Part shown: one piece after another, positions 26,801-34,979 of the stretch
Layout: each line of letters opens with the position of its first letter
Numbering within the stretch: the stretch's first letter is position 1
NCBI GenBank assembly: GCA_963840925.1
Contig: CAWJAY010000027.1
Coordinates: forward strand, 62,001 to 126,000
Direction: 5' to 3'
DNA: 64,000 nucleotides
Source of the DNA: DATAOG01 sp963840925
GTDB taxonomy: Bacteria > Pseudomonadota > Alphaproteobacteria > Geminicoccales > Geminicoccaceae
Position numbers and translations under genes: made by a program
Notes under the pieces: model-generated
Database searches by the model: none
What the model was told of the DNA's origin: nothing
Seen by the model: the letters and a program-made list of their open reading frames with translations, nothing else

Positions 26801-28813
26801 GACCTCGCTCGAGCTCACCGTCTGGTCGGGGCCGGCCTCGGCGACCGGCGGCTCGTTGACCACCACGGTCAGGGAATCACTGCCGCTGCTGGTGTCGGTC
26901 GCGGAATCGTCGCGGACCGTCAGCCCGACCCGGTAGACGCCGGAGCGATGATAGGCGTATTGCGCGAGCTGGCCGTCGCCGCGCGCGCCGTCGCCGAACT
27001 CCCAGGCGTAGCCGATCAGCGTCCCGTCCGGATCGCGCGAGCCGCCGGCATCGAAGTCGATCACCTCGCCGGTCGCGACCTGGCGATCGGGCCCGGCCTC
27101 GGCGACCGGCGGGGCGTTGACCACGACCTGGAGGCCATCCGAGCTGCGGCTGTTGGCGACCCCGGCGGCGTCCCCGACGGTCAGCGTCGCGGTGTAGGTG
27201 CCGGGCGCGGCGTAGGCATGATCGATGCTCGCGCCGGTCTTGGTCGCGCCGTCGCCGAGGTCCCATTGGTACTCGGTGATCCGGCCGTCGACGTCGTAGC
27301 TGCGCTGGCCGTCGAGCGTGAACGTCTGGCCGACCGACAGCCGTTGGTCCTCGCCGGCGACCGCGGCCGGACGGGCGTTGACTTGGACGACCTGCTGCGC
27401 GGTCGCGAAGTTGCAGGGCGGGGTGGTGTCGTCCTCGACCCGGAGCGTGACCACGTAGCGGCCGGGGTCGGCGAAGCTGTGGCTGGTACTCTGGCCCTCG
27501 CCGCCGCTGCCGTCGTAGAAATCCCAGAGCCAGCGCGCGACCGGCCGCTCGCCGGCCTGCGAGCGGGTGCCGTCGAACGCGACTGGCTCGCCCGGCGCGA
27601 CCACCAGGTCGGGACCGGTGACCGCGGTCGGCGGCCGCTTGACGAAGACCTGGAGCGGCCGCGCGCTGCCGGCGCCGACCTGACCCAACTCGTCGACGAC
27701 GCGCAGCTCCGCGTCATAGGTGCCGGGGCCGGGATACTGGTGGACCAGCGCCCGCCCGGTCCCGACGGCGCCATCGCCGAACCGCCACTCGTAACTCAAA
27801 CGACCGCCCTCGGGATCGCTCGAGCGCGACCCGTCGAAGGCGACCGAGACGCAGTTCGCCAGCAGCTCGACGTCGGCCTCGGGCAGCGGCCGCTGGTTCG
27901 GCCGCCAGAGCTTGGGCGAAAGCCCGAACGGTACCGCCTGGCCGGCCTGATCGAGCACCTGGAAGGTGATGTCGTTGGGCAGCTCCTCCCCGCCGCCGAA
28001 CACCAGCGCCGCCTCCTGGCCGCGCTCCTCCGGCGCGACCGCGATCTCGCTCTCGCGCCACTCGTCCTGACCCGAAGCCGCGACCGGCACCGAGCGGAAG
28101 GCGGTGACGAACGCCACTTGGCCATTGGCGGCATCGAAGTTGCGCACGGTCAGGCGCTCAGCGTGCTCCGGCACCTCGAAGCGCAGCTCGGTCACGTGCT
28201 GGTCGTCCGGGACCCGCACCGTCGGCGCGAGCTCGACGATCTCGAGCCCGTCCGGGGCGAGGTTGCGGCGGTCGCGCAGGCTGAGCGTGAGCGCGTAGAG
28301 ATTGGCGTCGTCGCCGGCGGTGCCTTCGACCTGCAGGCGGAAGATCCGCCGCCCGCCGACCGCCTCGCCCTGCTCGGGCAGCGCTGCGAACAGGGTCTGC
28401 CAGCGATCGTCGAGGGCGGCGCTCGGCCCGATCGCGCGTTCGCCGAGCACGGTGCCGGCGGTGAGCTGCTCGGCGCCGGGCTCGCCGCCCGCGCTGATGG
28501 CGTCCGTATAGGCGCCCTCGCCGCCGAACAGCCGGAACCGGACCTCGGTGTCGTCGGCGACGCCGTATACCAGGTCGTGATCGCCGCCCGTGTCGGGATC
28601 GTAGACGCGCACGTACAGCCGCTCCTGGCCGCCGTCCGGTACGCTGAGGAAAATCACCTCGCGATAGTCCGGATCGCCCTCCGCGCTCGAGGCCTTGGGC
28701 CCATAGGTCACCGAGAGCGGCACTTCCTGCGCTACGGCGGGCCCGCTCCAGCCGAGCACGGCCAGAGCGATCCAGCCACGGGCGAGGTGAGGGGCAGACG
28801 GCAAAGCCCACAT
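23900..28813 (-). CDS. Giant secreted protein with 15 tandem PKD domains
   Basis: About 1637 aa. ATG 28813 is chosen because AGGAGA sits at the right distance and a signal peptide follows directly (ARGWIALAVLGWSGPAVAQE). Residues to about 305 form a unique region. After it I count 15 tandem PKD (Ig-like) repeats of about 85 residues, each with a YxWDFGDG-type core, a Hx(Y/F)..PG.Y strand and a linker of the form VNxPPVAxAGPD. Some repeats carry paired cysteines (for example EVCAGD). PKD domains are rigid extracellular spacers in surface and glycan-binding proteins. There is no C-terminal membrane anchor, LPXTG or enzymatic domain; the tail is short and polar. It lies between the LysM/FecR gene and the adenylate cyclase gene, so it may act in sensing or in bridging the envelope. 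Confidence 0.9.
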   Translation of the reverse strand: MWALPSAPHLARGWIALAVLGWSGPAVAQEVPLSVTYGPKASSAEGDPDYREVIFLSVPDGGQERLYVRVYDPDTGGDHDLVYGVADDTEVRFRLFGGEGAYTDAISAGGEPGAEQLTAGTVLGERAIGPSAALDDRWQTLFAALPEQGEAVGGRRIFRLQVEGTAGDDANLYALTLSLRDRRNLAPDGLEIVELAPTVRVPDDQHVTELRFEVPEHAERLTVRNFDAANGQVAFVTAFRSVPVAASGQDEWRESEIAVAPEERGQEAALVFGGGEELPNDITFQVLDQAGQAVPFGLSPKLWRPNQRPLPEADVELLANCVSVAFDGSRSSDPEGGRLSYEWRFGDGAVGTGRALVHQYPGPGTYDAELRVVDELGQVGAGSARPLQVFVKRPPTAVTGPDLVVAPGEPVAFDGTRSQAGERPVARWLWDFYDGSGGEGQSTSHSFADPGRYVVTLRVEDDTTPPCNFATAQQVVQVNARPAAVAGEDQRLSVGQTFTLDGQRSYDVDGRITEYQWDLGDGATKTGASIDHAYAAPGTYTATLTVGDAAGVANSRSSDGLQVVVNAPPVAEAGPDRQVATGEVIDFDAGGSRDPDGTLIGYAWEFGDGARGDGQLAQYAYHRSGVYRVGLTVRDDSATDTSSGSDSLTVVVNEPPVAEAGPDQTVSSSEVHFDGTGSRDPDGAVARYEWDFGDGGSSGEPAPVHVYQTAGSYRVRLTVTDDSGTVRSSASDDMQVLVNAAPIADAGPDQIGAPGQELSFVAAGSLDPDGDVAQYAWSFKDGADALGPQVRHTFDRPGVYNVRLSVKDDTDQAKAIDYDEAKVVINAAPIARAGPDLRAGPGDAITFEAGNSFDPDGGTLAYRWDFSDQAEPVFDGQVVRAYTAPGVYNAQLTVTDDSGAINAVNRDEVEIRINHQPVASAGADINSFQTTIAFDGGASADADGDALTYRWDFGDGTPAGAGAAVVHTYADGGSYPVTLTVDDGTGLWNASASAVITVTINRPPVAVAGVNKEVCAGDIVVFDGSASSDPDGGLLRYRWDFGDGGTADIVNPTRTYDEGAVYPVTLTVQDEFGFPNDRDTSRIVVKVDELPLAEGGTDQEVCAGAKVNFDGSASRDFDGVVNRFSWDFGDGATGGGDKPVHVYSQPGNFRVLLKIEGDQAGQCDNTDTDELQVRVVEAPVARIVGPSAVAVGAVASFDASQSSGATGQIQTWRWNFGDGATAEGPSVDHVYQQAGAYVVRLAIETDATASECNVTAVQHYLVANAPPVADAGADRLVGVNQEVLFDGSGSADPDGAITSWTWDFGDGTQASGVNVRHRYRASGRFPVTLTVTDETKLENNTAIATVMAAVNAPPEPVIAGSSAVCPGEAVDFDARSSRDADGEIARYLWRFGDGASAEGAEASHVFAAPGRYPLALLADDGRGLNNSQQQAILDLHVNRPPRPMAGPDRLVCPGQPVTFDAAASVDWDGKLVRYQWDFGDGTTADGQQVEHVYQQPGVYQARLTVADDSGSSCASAVDLADVHVDAPPVAVAGPDRKGFVGGAYDQLLFDASASSDADGQPLTYVWDLGDGVTRTGEKVLHAYGEPGEYKVRLSVSDGTGLACGQSAVEIKVDAQSREPDDSARISGERAATQQAQR

Positions 28814-28858
28814 GGGCGATCTCCTGGCGATCACGTGGCCGCTGTCGCCGCGGCTTGG

Positions 28859-31225
28859 TTACCTGAACGTATAGCGTTTTCGATTGCCGGCGTAGTCTTC
28901 AAGTTCGACGTCCCGCAACGCAATCGCCCCGGCCGCGTCTTTGGGTAAGACGAGCGTCGAGCGATAGCTTTGACTGGTCCGGTTGAAGCGCAGGAAGTCG
29001 GACACCAGCCGGTCGCCGACCTGCAGCGTGAACGGTGCCGCCTGCTTCATCCCGGAGGTATCCTTGGCGATCACGTTCACGGTCACGGCCTCGCCGCCCT
29101 CGGCCCGGTTCTGGGACAGCGACTGCTCGATCAGCTCCGGCGGCTGCTGGTCGAGCACGATCTCGAGCTTCTCGACCCCGACGTTGCCGACCAGATCGCT
29201 CGCAACCAGCTCGATCCGATTGGCGCCCTGACGCAAGGTCACGGTCTGGTCGAAGGCCTCGTCGATCAGCTGGGCCGGCTGGCCGTCGACCAGCAGCTTG
29301 ACCCCCCCTCGACCTTCCCCCGCAGCGGCAGCCACTCGACCGCGGTGACCGCAGGCGGCGGCACCTCGAACTCGATCCGGGGCGGCGTCTGGTCGACCGT
29401 GATCTCGAACTGGTCGGTGCTGGCGAAGCCCGAAGGTGCGATCACCTGGACCTCGAAGGTCTCGTCCTGTGCCCGCATCGGCACGTTGACCCCGAACCGG
29501 CCGTCGTCGTCGGCGTAGGCGGAGGCGCGCGCGCCGCCATCGGCCGAGCGGATCTGGATCTGGGCCTTGGCGCTGGTCTGGCCGGTGATCGACATGACCT
29601 CGCGCGCGGTGACGAAGTGGCGGACGCCGAGCTTCGGCAGGCGCTCGTCGAAGATCACCGCGGCGCGCTCGTCGGGCATGAAGACGAAGGCGCGGGTTCG
29701 TTCGGTGACGTTGCCGGCGGCGTCCTTGGCCTTGACCGTCACCTGGTTGGCGCCGGGCTTGGGCTGGTATTCGGCCGCAAAGCTGCCGTCGGGGCGGACC
29801 TGGAGCGGGCGGCCGTCAAGCTCGAGCACGGCCCCCGGCTCGCTCTGCCCGTTAAGCTCGATCGGGCTCTGGCGCAGGATGCCGCCCTCGGCCGGCGCGC
29901 CGATCGTGATGAAGGGCGGCGTCACATCGTTCTGCACATGAAAGCGCCAGACGTCGCTGCGCGTGCCCGGCAGGCCGAACTTGTCGAGCGCGGCAACCCG
30001 CCAGTAGTAGGCGCCGACGTTCAGCGGCTCGCTCTGGAAATCCGGCTGCGCCAGCCCCCAGCGGCTGAAGGTCATCCGCGTGAAGCCCGGATCGTAGGCG
30101 ACCTCGAGCCAGTAGCCGGCGGCCTCGGACACGCCCGACCAGCTGAGCGCGACGCTGGCGTCGAACGCGACCTGGTCGTCCTGCGGCGCGGTCAGCGCCG
30201 GTGACGCCAGCACGTCGATGGTCGGGCTCGGGGCCTCGCCGCTGCGCACCAGCGTCGCCTGGTCGCGGCCGAGCGTCACGCTGGCACCCTGCGAGGAGAC
30301 CTGGAGCGAGCGGTCGTCGTAGTTGGCGAACTTGGAGCCGCTGGTGTCGTGCCGGACCCAGAAGTTGGTCGAATTCGATCTCGGTCTCGACCTGCGCCAC
30401 CTGCAACTCGAAACTCTTGCGCTGGCTCTTGCCGGCGAGCAGCGCGTAGAAATCGCCCTCGACCAGGCTGACCTTGGCCTCCTCCTCGCGGCTCAACGGG
30501 TCGACCCGCATGCGCTGGATCACCGCCTGCGAGTTGGCGTTGAGCCGCAGCCGGCTGTCGTCCCGGAACGTGATCTGCGCGGTCGAGCGCGACAGCGTAC
30601 GGACCTTCTCGTCCTCGATCAGGATCGCATTGAGCTCTCGGTCGCTCCACAGCAGGTCCTGCGGCTTTTGCCCCTCGACCCAGCCCTGGCGGTCACTCAG
30701 CAGCGCGTCGGCGACGGCGTCGCGCTGGGCAAGCGCCGCCTGCAAGGCGGCGTCGGCGGCGACCCGGGCCTGGCCGGCGAGCTCGACCGTCGCCTGCCAG
30801 TCGGCGGCCTTGCGCTTGGCCAGCGCCACGTCGTGAAGCCTGATCGCCTGGCCGATCTGCTCGGCAGCGAACAGGCGCGCCCCCTGCTCGGTCGCCTGCT
30901 GGATCAGGCCCAGGGCCTCGCTCAGCGCCCGGTTGGCGGCGGCGATCTCGCCGGCCGGGATCTTGAGCTCGACCCCCGGCCGGACGTCACCGGGCGAAAG
31001 GCCGTTGGCCTGCAGGATCACTGTCCAAAGATCGGGATCGCCCAGATGCTCCGCCGCCAGATCCCGCAGGCTCTGCCCTTCTTTAACGCGCACCGTCAGT
31101 AAATCGCCATCGGCGGCAATCGCGGTCGCCACGTCCAGGCCGACGAGCACCGCCAGGACCAGCCCGACACTGCAATTCCACCGGCGGTGGCGGGGCAGGG
31201 TGCTCTTGTTGATTTGACCGGCCAT
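28859..31225 (-). CDS. LysM / FecR / Ig-like envelope protein, interrupted by two frameshifts
   Basis: Read through two indels this is about 790 aa. The N-terminus has a hydrophobic signal (VGLVLAVLVGLDVATAIA), then a LysM domain (LLTVRVKEGQSLRDLAAEHL to GVELKIPAG). A helical segment rich in Ala/Gln follows, then a FecR-type domain (LSRSTAQITFRDDSRLRLNA, LVEGDFYALLAGKSQRKSF). After that come fibronectin/Ig-like units (ALSWSGVSEAAGYWLEVAYD; PIELNGQSEPGAVLELDGRP) and a C-terminal beta domain ending NRKRYTFR. The first break is at about 30366-30372, where NFWVRHDTSG continues in a shifted frame. The second is a C7 homopolymer at 29302-29308; one extra base would restore KVEGGVKLLVDGQ. LysM suggests peptidoglycan binding. 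It is the first gene of the cyclase module; its promoter would lie in 31226-31328. Confidence 0.8.
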
Positions 31226-31328
31226 GGCACTCGGGCGATTTGTTCACGCTTCTCGGAAGCTTTTACCAGATCGGCCGCTCCGAGCTAAGTAAATTCGGCG
31301 AGCACCGGTGTGGACCGGTCGGCGCCGG

Positions 31329-31493
31329 CTAGAACCAATACAACCATATCAGGAAGACCAAGACCAGCAGCACCGCGTCCCAGAAGATCAGCTCGCCGGT
31401 CCGGAACCAGCCCTGCCGGCGGTTGAGCCGGTGCAGCCCGAGCCAGCCGAGCGCCGCGATCGCGAGCGGGACGACGTGGACCAGCGGACTCAC
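31329..31493 (-). CDS. 54-aa two-helix membrane protein at the end of an ABC operon
   Basis: A GTG start overlaps the stop of the transporter ATPase in a GTGA junction, and the frame ends at TAG 31331-31329. The protein has two hydrophobic helices, PLVHVVPLAIAALGWLGL and LIFWDAVLLVLVFLIWLY, separated by a basic/aromatic loop (HRLNRRQGWFRTGE). Small membrane proteins of this kind accompany some glycerol/polyol CUT1 transporters (DUF2160-like, usually longer), so an accessory role with the permeases is plausible. The family was not identified with confidence. It is supported by coupling, a clean frame and composition. Confidence 0.65.
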   Translation of the reverse strand: MSPLVHVVPLAIAALGWLGLHRLNRRQGWFRTGELIFWDAVLLVLVFLIWLYWF

Positions 31494-32545
31494 GGCAGCC
31501 GCTGGCCGCTTTGGACCTCGAAGTAGTGCCGCTCGGCCGCCGGCAGTTCGAGATGGACCGGCGTGCCCGGGGCGCGCTCGCCGACCTCGCGCATGACCCG
31601 CGCGACCATCGCGACCCCGCCGGTCTTGACGAACAGCAGCGTGTCCGGCTCGACCGGCTCGATCACGTCGAGCGCGAAGGTGACGCTGTCCGCGGTCGAC
31701 TGGTCGCGCAGCACCAGCGCCTCGGGCCGGATGCCGAGCACGACCGGCCCGTCCGGGCGGCCGTCGACCGGCAGCGAGAAGCCGCCGGCGCGGAAGGTGC
31801 CGGCTTCGATCACGCCCTCGACCGTGTTCATCGCGGGCCGGCCGATGAACTCGGCGACGAACCGGGTTGCGGGCGCGCGGTAGATCCGCCGCGGCGTGTC
31901 GAGCTGGACCAAGCGGCCCTCGTTCAGGACCGCGATTCGGGTCCCGAGCGTCATCGCCTCCTCCTGGTCGTGGGTGACGAAGACGAAGGTCCGCCGAAGC
32001 TCGCCGTGCAGGCGCTTGAGCTCGGTCCGGGTCTGCAGCCGGAGCAGCGCGTCGAGGTTGGAGAGCGGCTCGTCCATCAGGCAGATCTCGGGCTGCCAGA
32101 CCAGCGCGCGGGCGACCGCGACCCGCTGTGCCTGGCCGCCCGAGAGCTGCGCCGGGCGCCGCTCAAGCTGGCTCTCGATCTGGAGCATGGCCGCGATCGC
32201 GCGCACGCTGCGGTCGATCTCGGCGCGCGCGAACTTCCGGATCCGCAGTGGATAGGCGATGTTCTGGTACACGGTCTTGTGGCCGTACAGAGCGTAGTTC
32301 TGGAACACCATGCTCATGCCACGCGCGCGTGGCGGCAGCGCGGTGATGTCCCGGCCATCCACCCAGAGGCTGCCCGCGGTCGGCGTCTCGAGGCCGGCGA
32401 GCAGCCGGCAGGCGGTGGTCTTGCCACTGCCGGACGGCCCGAGCAGCACCAGGAACTCGCCGGTCTCGAAGGCCAGATCGAGCCCCTCGAGCGCGACCGT
32501 GCCGTCCGGAAAGATCTTGCGGACCGCGCGGAACTCGACCGCCAT
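31490..32545 (-). CDS. CUT1 ABC transporter ATP-binding protein (second transporter)
   Basis: A 351-aa ATPase: Walker A GPSGSGKTT, Q-loop MVFQNYALYGHKTVYQNIAY, signature LSGGQAQR, Walker B ICLMDEPLSNLD and H-loop FVTHDQEEA. A MalK-type regulatory C-terminus includes LGIRPEALVLRDQS and LLFVKTGGVAMVARVM. The glycine-less Walker variants seen in degenerate ATPases are absent, so it looks functional. It lies six bases after the permease stop and overlaps the following 54-aa membrane gene. Part of the transporter divergent from the kinase/dehydrogenase cluster. Confidence 0.9.
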   Translation of the reverse strand: MAVEFRAVRKIFPDGTVALEGLDLAFETGEFLVLLGPSGSGKTTACRLLAGLETPTAGSLWVDGRDITALPPRARGMSMVFQNYALYGHKTVYQNIAYPLRIRKFARAEIDRSVRAIAAMLQIESQLERRPAQLSGGQAQRVAVARALVWQPEICLMDEPLSNLDALLRLQTRTELKRLHGELRRTFVFVTHDQEEAMTLGTRIAVLNEGRLVQLDTPRRIYRAPATRFVAEFIGRPAMNTVEGVIEAGTFRAGGFSLPVDGRPDGPVVLGIRPEALVLRDQSTADSVTFALDVIEPVEPDTLLFVKTGGVAMVARVMREVGERAPGTPVHLELPAAERHYFEVQSGQRLP

Positions 32546-32551
32546 CGCGGC

Positions 32552-33370
32552 TCAGGCCTTGATCGCGCCGAAGGTGAGGCCGCGCACGAGGTGCTTTTGC
32601 ACCAGAAAGGTGAAGACGATGATCGGCAAGGTCGCGACCACCGCAACCGCTGCTACCTGACCCCAGAGCGTGCCGTGCGGGGTCACGAGACCAGGGATGC
32701 CGACGGTCAGCGTCCGGCCCTCGAACGCAACCAGGACAAAAGCATAGAGAAACTCGTTCCAGCTCAGGATGAAGCACAGGATCGCGGTCGCGGCGAGCCC
32801 GGGCGCGGCCAGCGGCACCAGTAGGCGGACGAACGTGCCGGCGCGGGTCAGGCCGTCCATCATGCCGGCCTCGTCGATTTCCTTGGGGATCTCGGCGAAG
32901 AAGCCGCGCATCACCCAGACCACCAGCGACAGATTGAAGGTCGAGTGCGCCAGGATCACCGCGAGCGGCGTGTCGGTGATGCCCAGGCGCGTGAACAGCA
33001 GGAACATCGGCACCACGACCGAGATCGGCGGCGCCATGCGCGTGGTCAAGAAGAAGAAGAACAGGTCCTCCTTGCCGGCGAAGTCCTGGCGCGCGAACAG
33101 GTAGGCGGCGGGCACGCCGACCAGCAGCGAGAGTGCCGTGGTCGAGGCCGCGACCAGCACGCTGTTGAGCGCGAGCGGCAGATAGCCCTTGTCGAGAAAG
33201 ACCGTGGGATAGTGCTCGAAGGTCGGCCTGAACGCCCAGACCGGCACCGAGGCCAGCGCGTCGAGGCGGCTCTTGAACGAGGTCAGCAGGATCCAGAGGT
33301 AGGGCGTGAGCGCGAAGACCAGGACCGTGAGGATCAGGCCCCAGGCGAGGCCGCGCCAGGCGCGGCTCAT
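32552..33370 (-). CDS. CUT1 ABC transporter permease, MalG-like (second transporter)
   Basis: 272 aa and six helices. The conserved cytoplasmic loop is EIDEAGMMDGLTRAGTFVRL, and the C-terminus is VQKHLVRGLTFGAIKA, a typical MalG/UgpE ending. ATG 33370 overlaps the stop of the upstream permease (ATGA); the frame before it is only read-through of that gene. The N-terminal ALTPYLWILLTSFKSRLDAL is the usual first helix plus TSFK loop. Confidence 0.9.
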   Translation of the reverse strand: MSRAWRGLAWGLILTVLVFALTPYLWILLTSFKSRLDALASVPVWAFRPTFEHYPTVFLDKGYLPLALNSVLVAASTTALSLLVGVPAAYLFARQDFAGKEDLFFFFLTTRMAPPISVVVPMFLLFTRLGITDTPLAVILAHSTFNLSLVVWVMRGFFAEIPKEIDEAGMMDGLTRAGTFVRLLVPLAAPGLAATAILCFILSWNEFLYAFVLVAFEGRTLTVGIPGLVTPHGTLWGQVAAVAVVATLPIIVFTFLVQKHLVRGLTFGAIKA

Positions 33371-34620
33371 GACGCCCGCCGCCGGGTGCGGCCCTCGGTC
33401 CAGAACACCGCCTTGTAAAACACCGAGCACATGATCAAGACGACCAGGTAGACCATGAAGGCGCAGGCCGCGCCATAGCCTAGGTCCCAGTCCTTGAAGC
33501 TGATCCGGTAGGTGTAGATCGAGAGCAGCTCGGAGGCGATGCCGGGGCCGCCGCCGGTCAGGATGAAGACCTTGTCGAACTCCTTGAACGCGTCGATCGC
33601 GCGCAGCAGGACCACGAGCGCGATGATCGGCCGGAGCATCGGCAGCGTGATGTCGCGGAAGATCTGCCAGGGCCTAGCGCCGTCCATGACCGCCGCCTCA
33701 TAGGGCTCGCGCGGCAGGCTGAGCAGGCCGGCGAGCAGAACCAGGGTCACGAACGGGGTCCACTGCCAGACGTCGATCAGCATGATGGTCGGCAGCACGA
33801 GGCCGGGGTCGGAGAGCAGTGCGGTCCGCAGGTCGAGGATCCCGAGCGCGCGCAGGTAGTGCGTCAGCATGCCGAAGTCGCCCTGGAGCAACAGCTTCCA
33901 GATCAGCCCGATCGCGACCGGCGCCAGCATCATCGGGATCAGGAACAGGGTCAGGACGATGCCCTGGCGGCGCAGCTGGTGGCGGAACAGCAATGCCAGG
34001 CCGAACCCGAGCAGGAACTCGAGCCCGACCGCGCCGATCACGAACCAGAGCGTCACAAGAAAACTGTGCCAGAAGATCGGGTCGTGCATCAGCCGGCGGA
34101 AGTTGTCGAAGCCAACGAAGTTGCCATCGCGATCCGGGAGCGCGAAGCTGAGGTCGGTGAGGCTGGTCCAGACCATGTAGCCGAACGGCAGGACCAGGAT
34201 CAGCAGCAGCAGGATCAGCGCCGGCGCCAGGAACAGCGGCCCGACCGCATCGTCGAGCAGCCGCTGCCGCCGATGTCCTGCAGCTGTTCGACCGCTGGTC
34301 CCGGGTTCGGGCCCAGCGCGAGTTCGGCCGCCGGCGCTGATGCCGCCCGCGGCGCCGGTGCCGGCCCCCGGCTCGGCCAGCTGGCGCCCTTGGCGCGTGA
34401 TTCCCGCCTGCGGCTCGGCCGACTGGCGCCCGCCGCCCGTGGCCCCCGCGGGCGGCTCGGCCATCTGGCGCCCGCCGAGCATGGTCCCCGCCGGCGGCTC
34501 GGCCGTCTGGCGCCCGCCGCCCGTGGCCCCCGCGGGCGGTTCGGCCGTCTGGGCCCTGTGGTCCGTGGTCCCCGCCGGCGGCTCGGCGGTCTGGCGCCCG
34601 TGGCCCTTGACCCCGGTCAT
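33367..34620 (-). CDS. CUT1 ABC transporter permease, MalF-like, with repeat-rich N-terminal extension
   Basis: The permease proper (about 290 residues) begins near LLDDAVGPLFLAPALILLLL and carries six helices, the EAA-like loop YEAAVMDGARPWQIFRDITL and GGGPGIASELLSIYTYRISF. Ahead of it the frame continues for about 125 residues made mostly of 14-residue repeats of the form GGRQTAEPPAGATG. No ATG or GTG start lies between the repeats and the first helix, so the extension is probably translated as a disordered cytoplasmic arm. ATG 34620 is the first Met before the repeats; a start at 34710 is also open. Neither has a good ribosome binding site, so the N-terminus is uncertain. The rest is a normal partner of the MalG-like subunit. 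Confidence 0.8.
   Translation of the reverse strand: MTGVKGHGRQTAEPPAGTTDHRAQTAEPPAGATGGGRQTAEPPAGTMLGGRQMAEPPAGATGGGRQSAEPQAGITRQGRQLAEPGAGTGAAGGISAGGRTRAGPEPGTSGRTAAGHRRQRLLDDAVGPLFLAPALILLLLILVLPFGYMVWTSLTDLSFALPDRDGNFVGFDNFRRLMHDPIFWHSFLVTLWFVIGAVGLEFLLGFGLALLFRHQLRRQGIVLTLFLIPMMLAPVAIGLIWKLLLQGDFGMLTHYLRALGILDLRTALLSDPGLVLPTIMLIDVWQWTPFVTLVLLAGLLSLPREPYEAAVMDGARPWQIFRDITLPMLRPIIALVVLLRAIDAFKEFDKVFILTGGGPGIASELLSIYTYRISFKDWDLGYGAACAFMVYLVVLIMCSVFYKAVFWTEGRTRRRAS
34357..34608. repeat. Six-copy 42-bp tandem repeat (minisatellite)
   Basis: The core GGCTCGGCC (with small variants) recurs at 34370, 34412, 34454, 34496, 34538 and 34580, exactly 42 bases apart. The unit is 14 codons in the minus-strand permease frame, giving GGRQxAEPPAGxxx. 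Unit ends are approximate. Copies differ by scattered substitutions but not in length. Confidence 0.85.
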
Positions 34621-34946
34621 CGCCGGGCCCGACCCGGACCGGTCCGCTCGAGGCTTGCCACGAACACCGCCGCTCCGCCGCCTCGCTCCAGCCCCGGAGG
34701 CACTAACCAAGCCCTCACGTATTGCTGCTCAACTCGTCTTCGGCTGGTCCAGCGATCCTGGGATTCCGTGCTGCGGGCTCTCGAGCCGACGCGCGGATTC
34801 CCAGGATCGCATGGACCGTCCGCAGTTGCGCAGGCAAGGCCAATCTTGGGTTAACGCCCCCAAGGCCAGCTGCCCGGCGCCAACCGCGGTCTTGGGCTCG
34901 GCGGCGTCTCCATTTAGGCCGATACTCGTTCCACCGGACCGTGTCT

Positions 34947-34967
34947 GGCCGCCGCGAGCGGGCGGCC
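34947..34967 (-). terminator. 7-bp stem-loop after the second binding-protein gene
   Basis: GGCCGCC, a seven-base loop, then GGCGGCC, beginning 13 bases beyond the binding-protein stop on the minus strand. There is no T-run. By position it could attenuate transcription into the permease genes, parallel to the longer stem-loop in the first transporter operon. Confidence 0.4.
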
Positions 34968-34979
34968 GGCCCCCAGCCG

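Noticed and set aside
23969..28948. A very long open frame on the plus strand opposite the PKD-repeat gene
   Set aside because: High GC makes antisense frames open; the sequence is Arg/Asp/Val-rich with no domains, whereas the minus strand shows 15 clear PKD repeats, a signal peptide and a ribosome binding site.
34357..34608. Tandem repeat considered as a CRISPR array
   Set aside because: Units are contiguous with a 42-bp period and no unique spacers, and they keep a reading frame; no cas genes are near.
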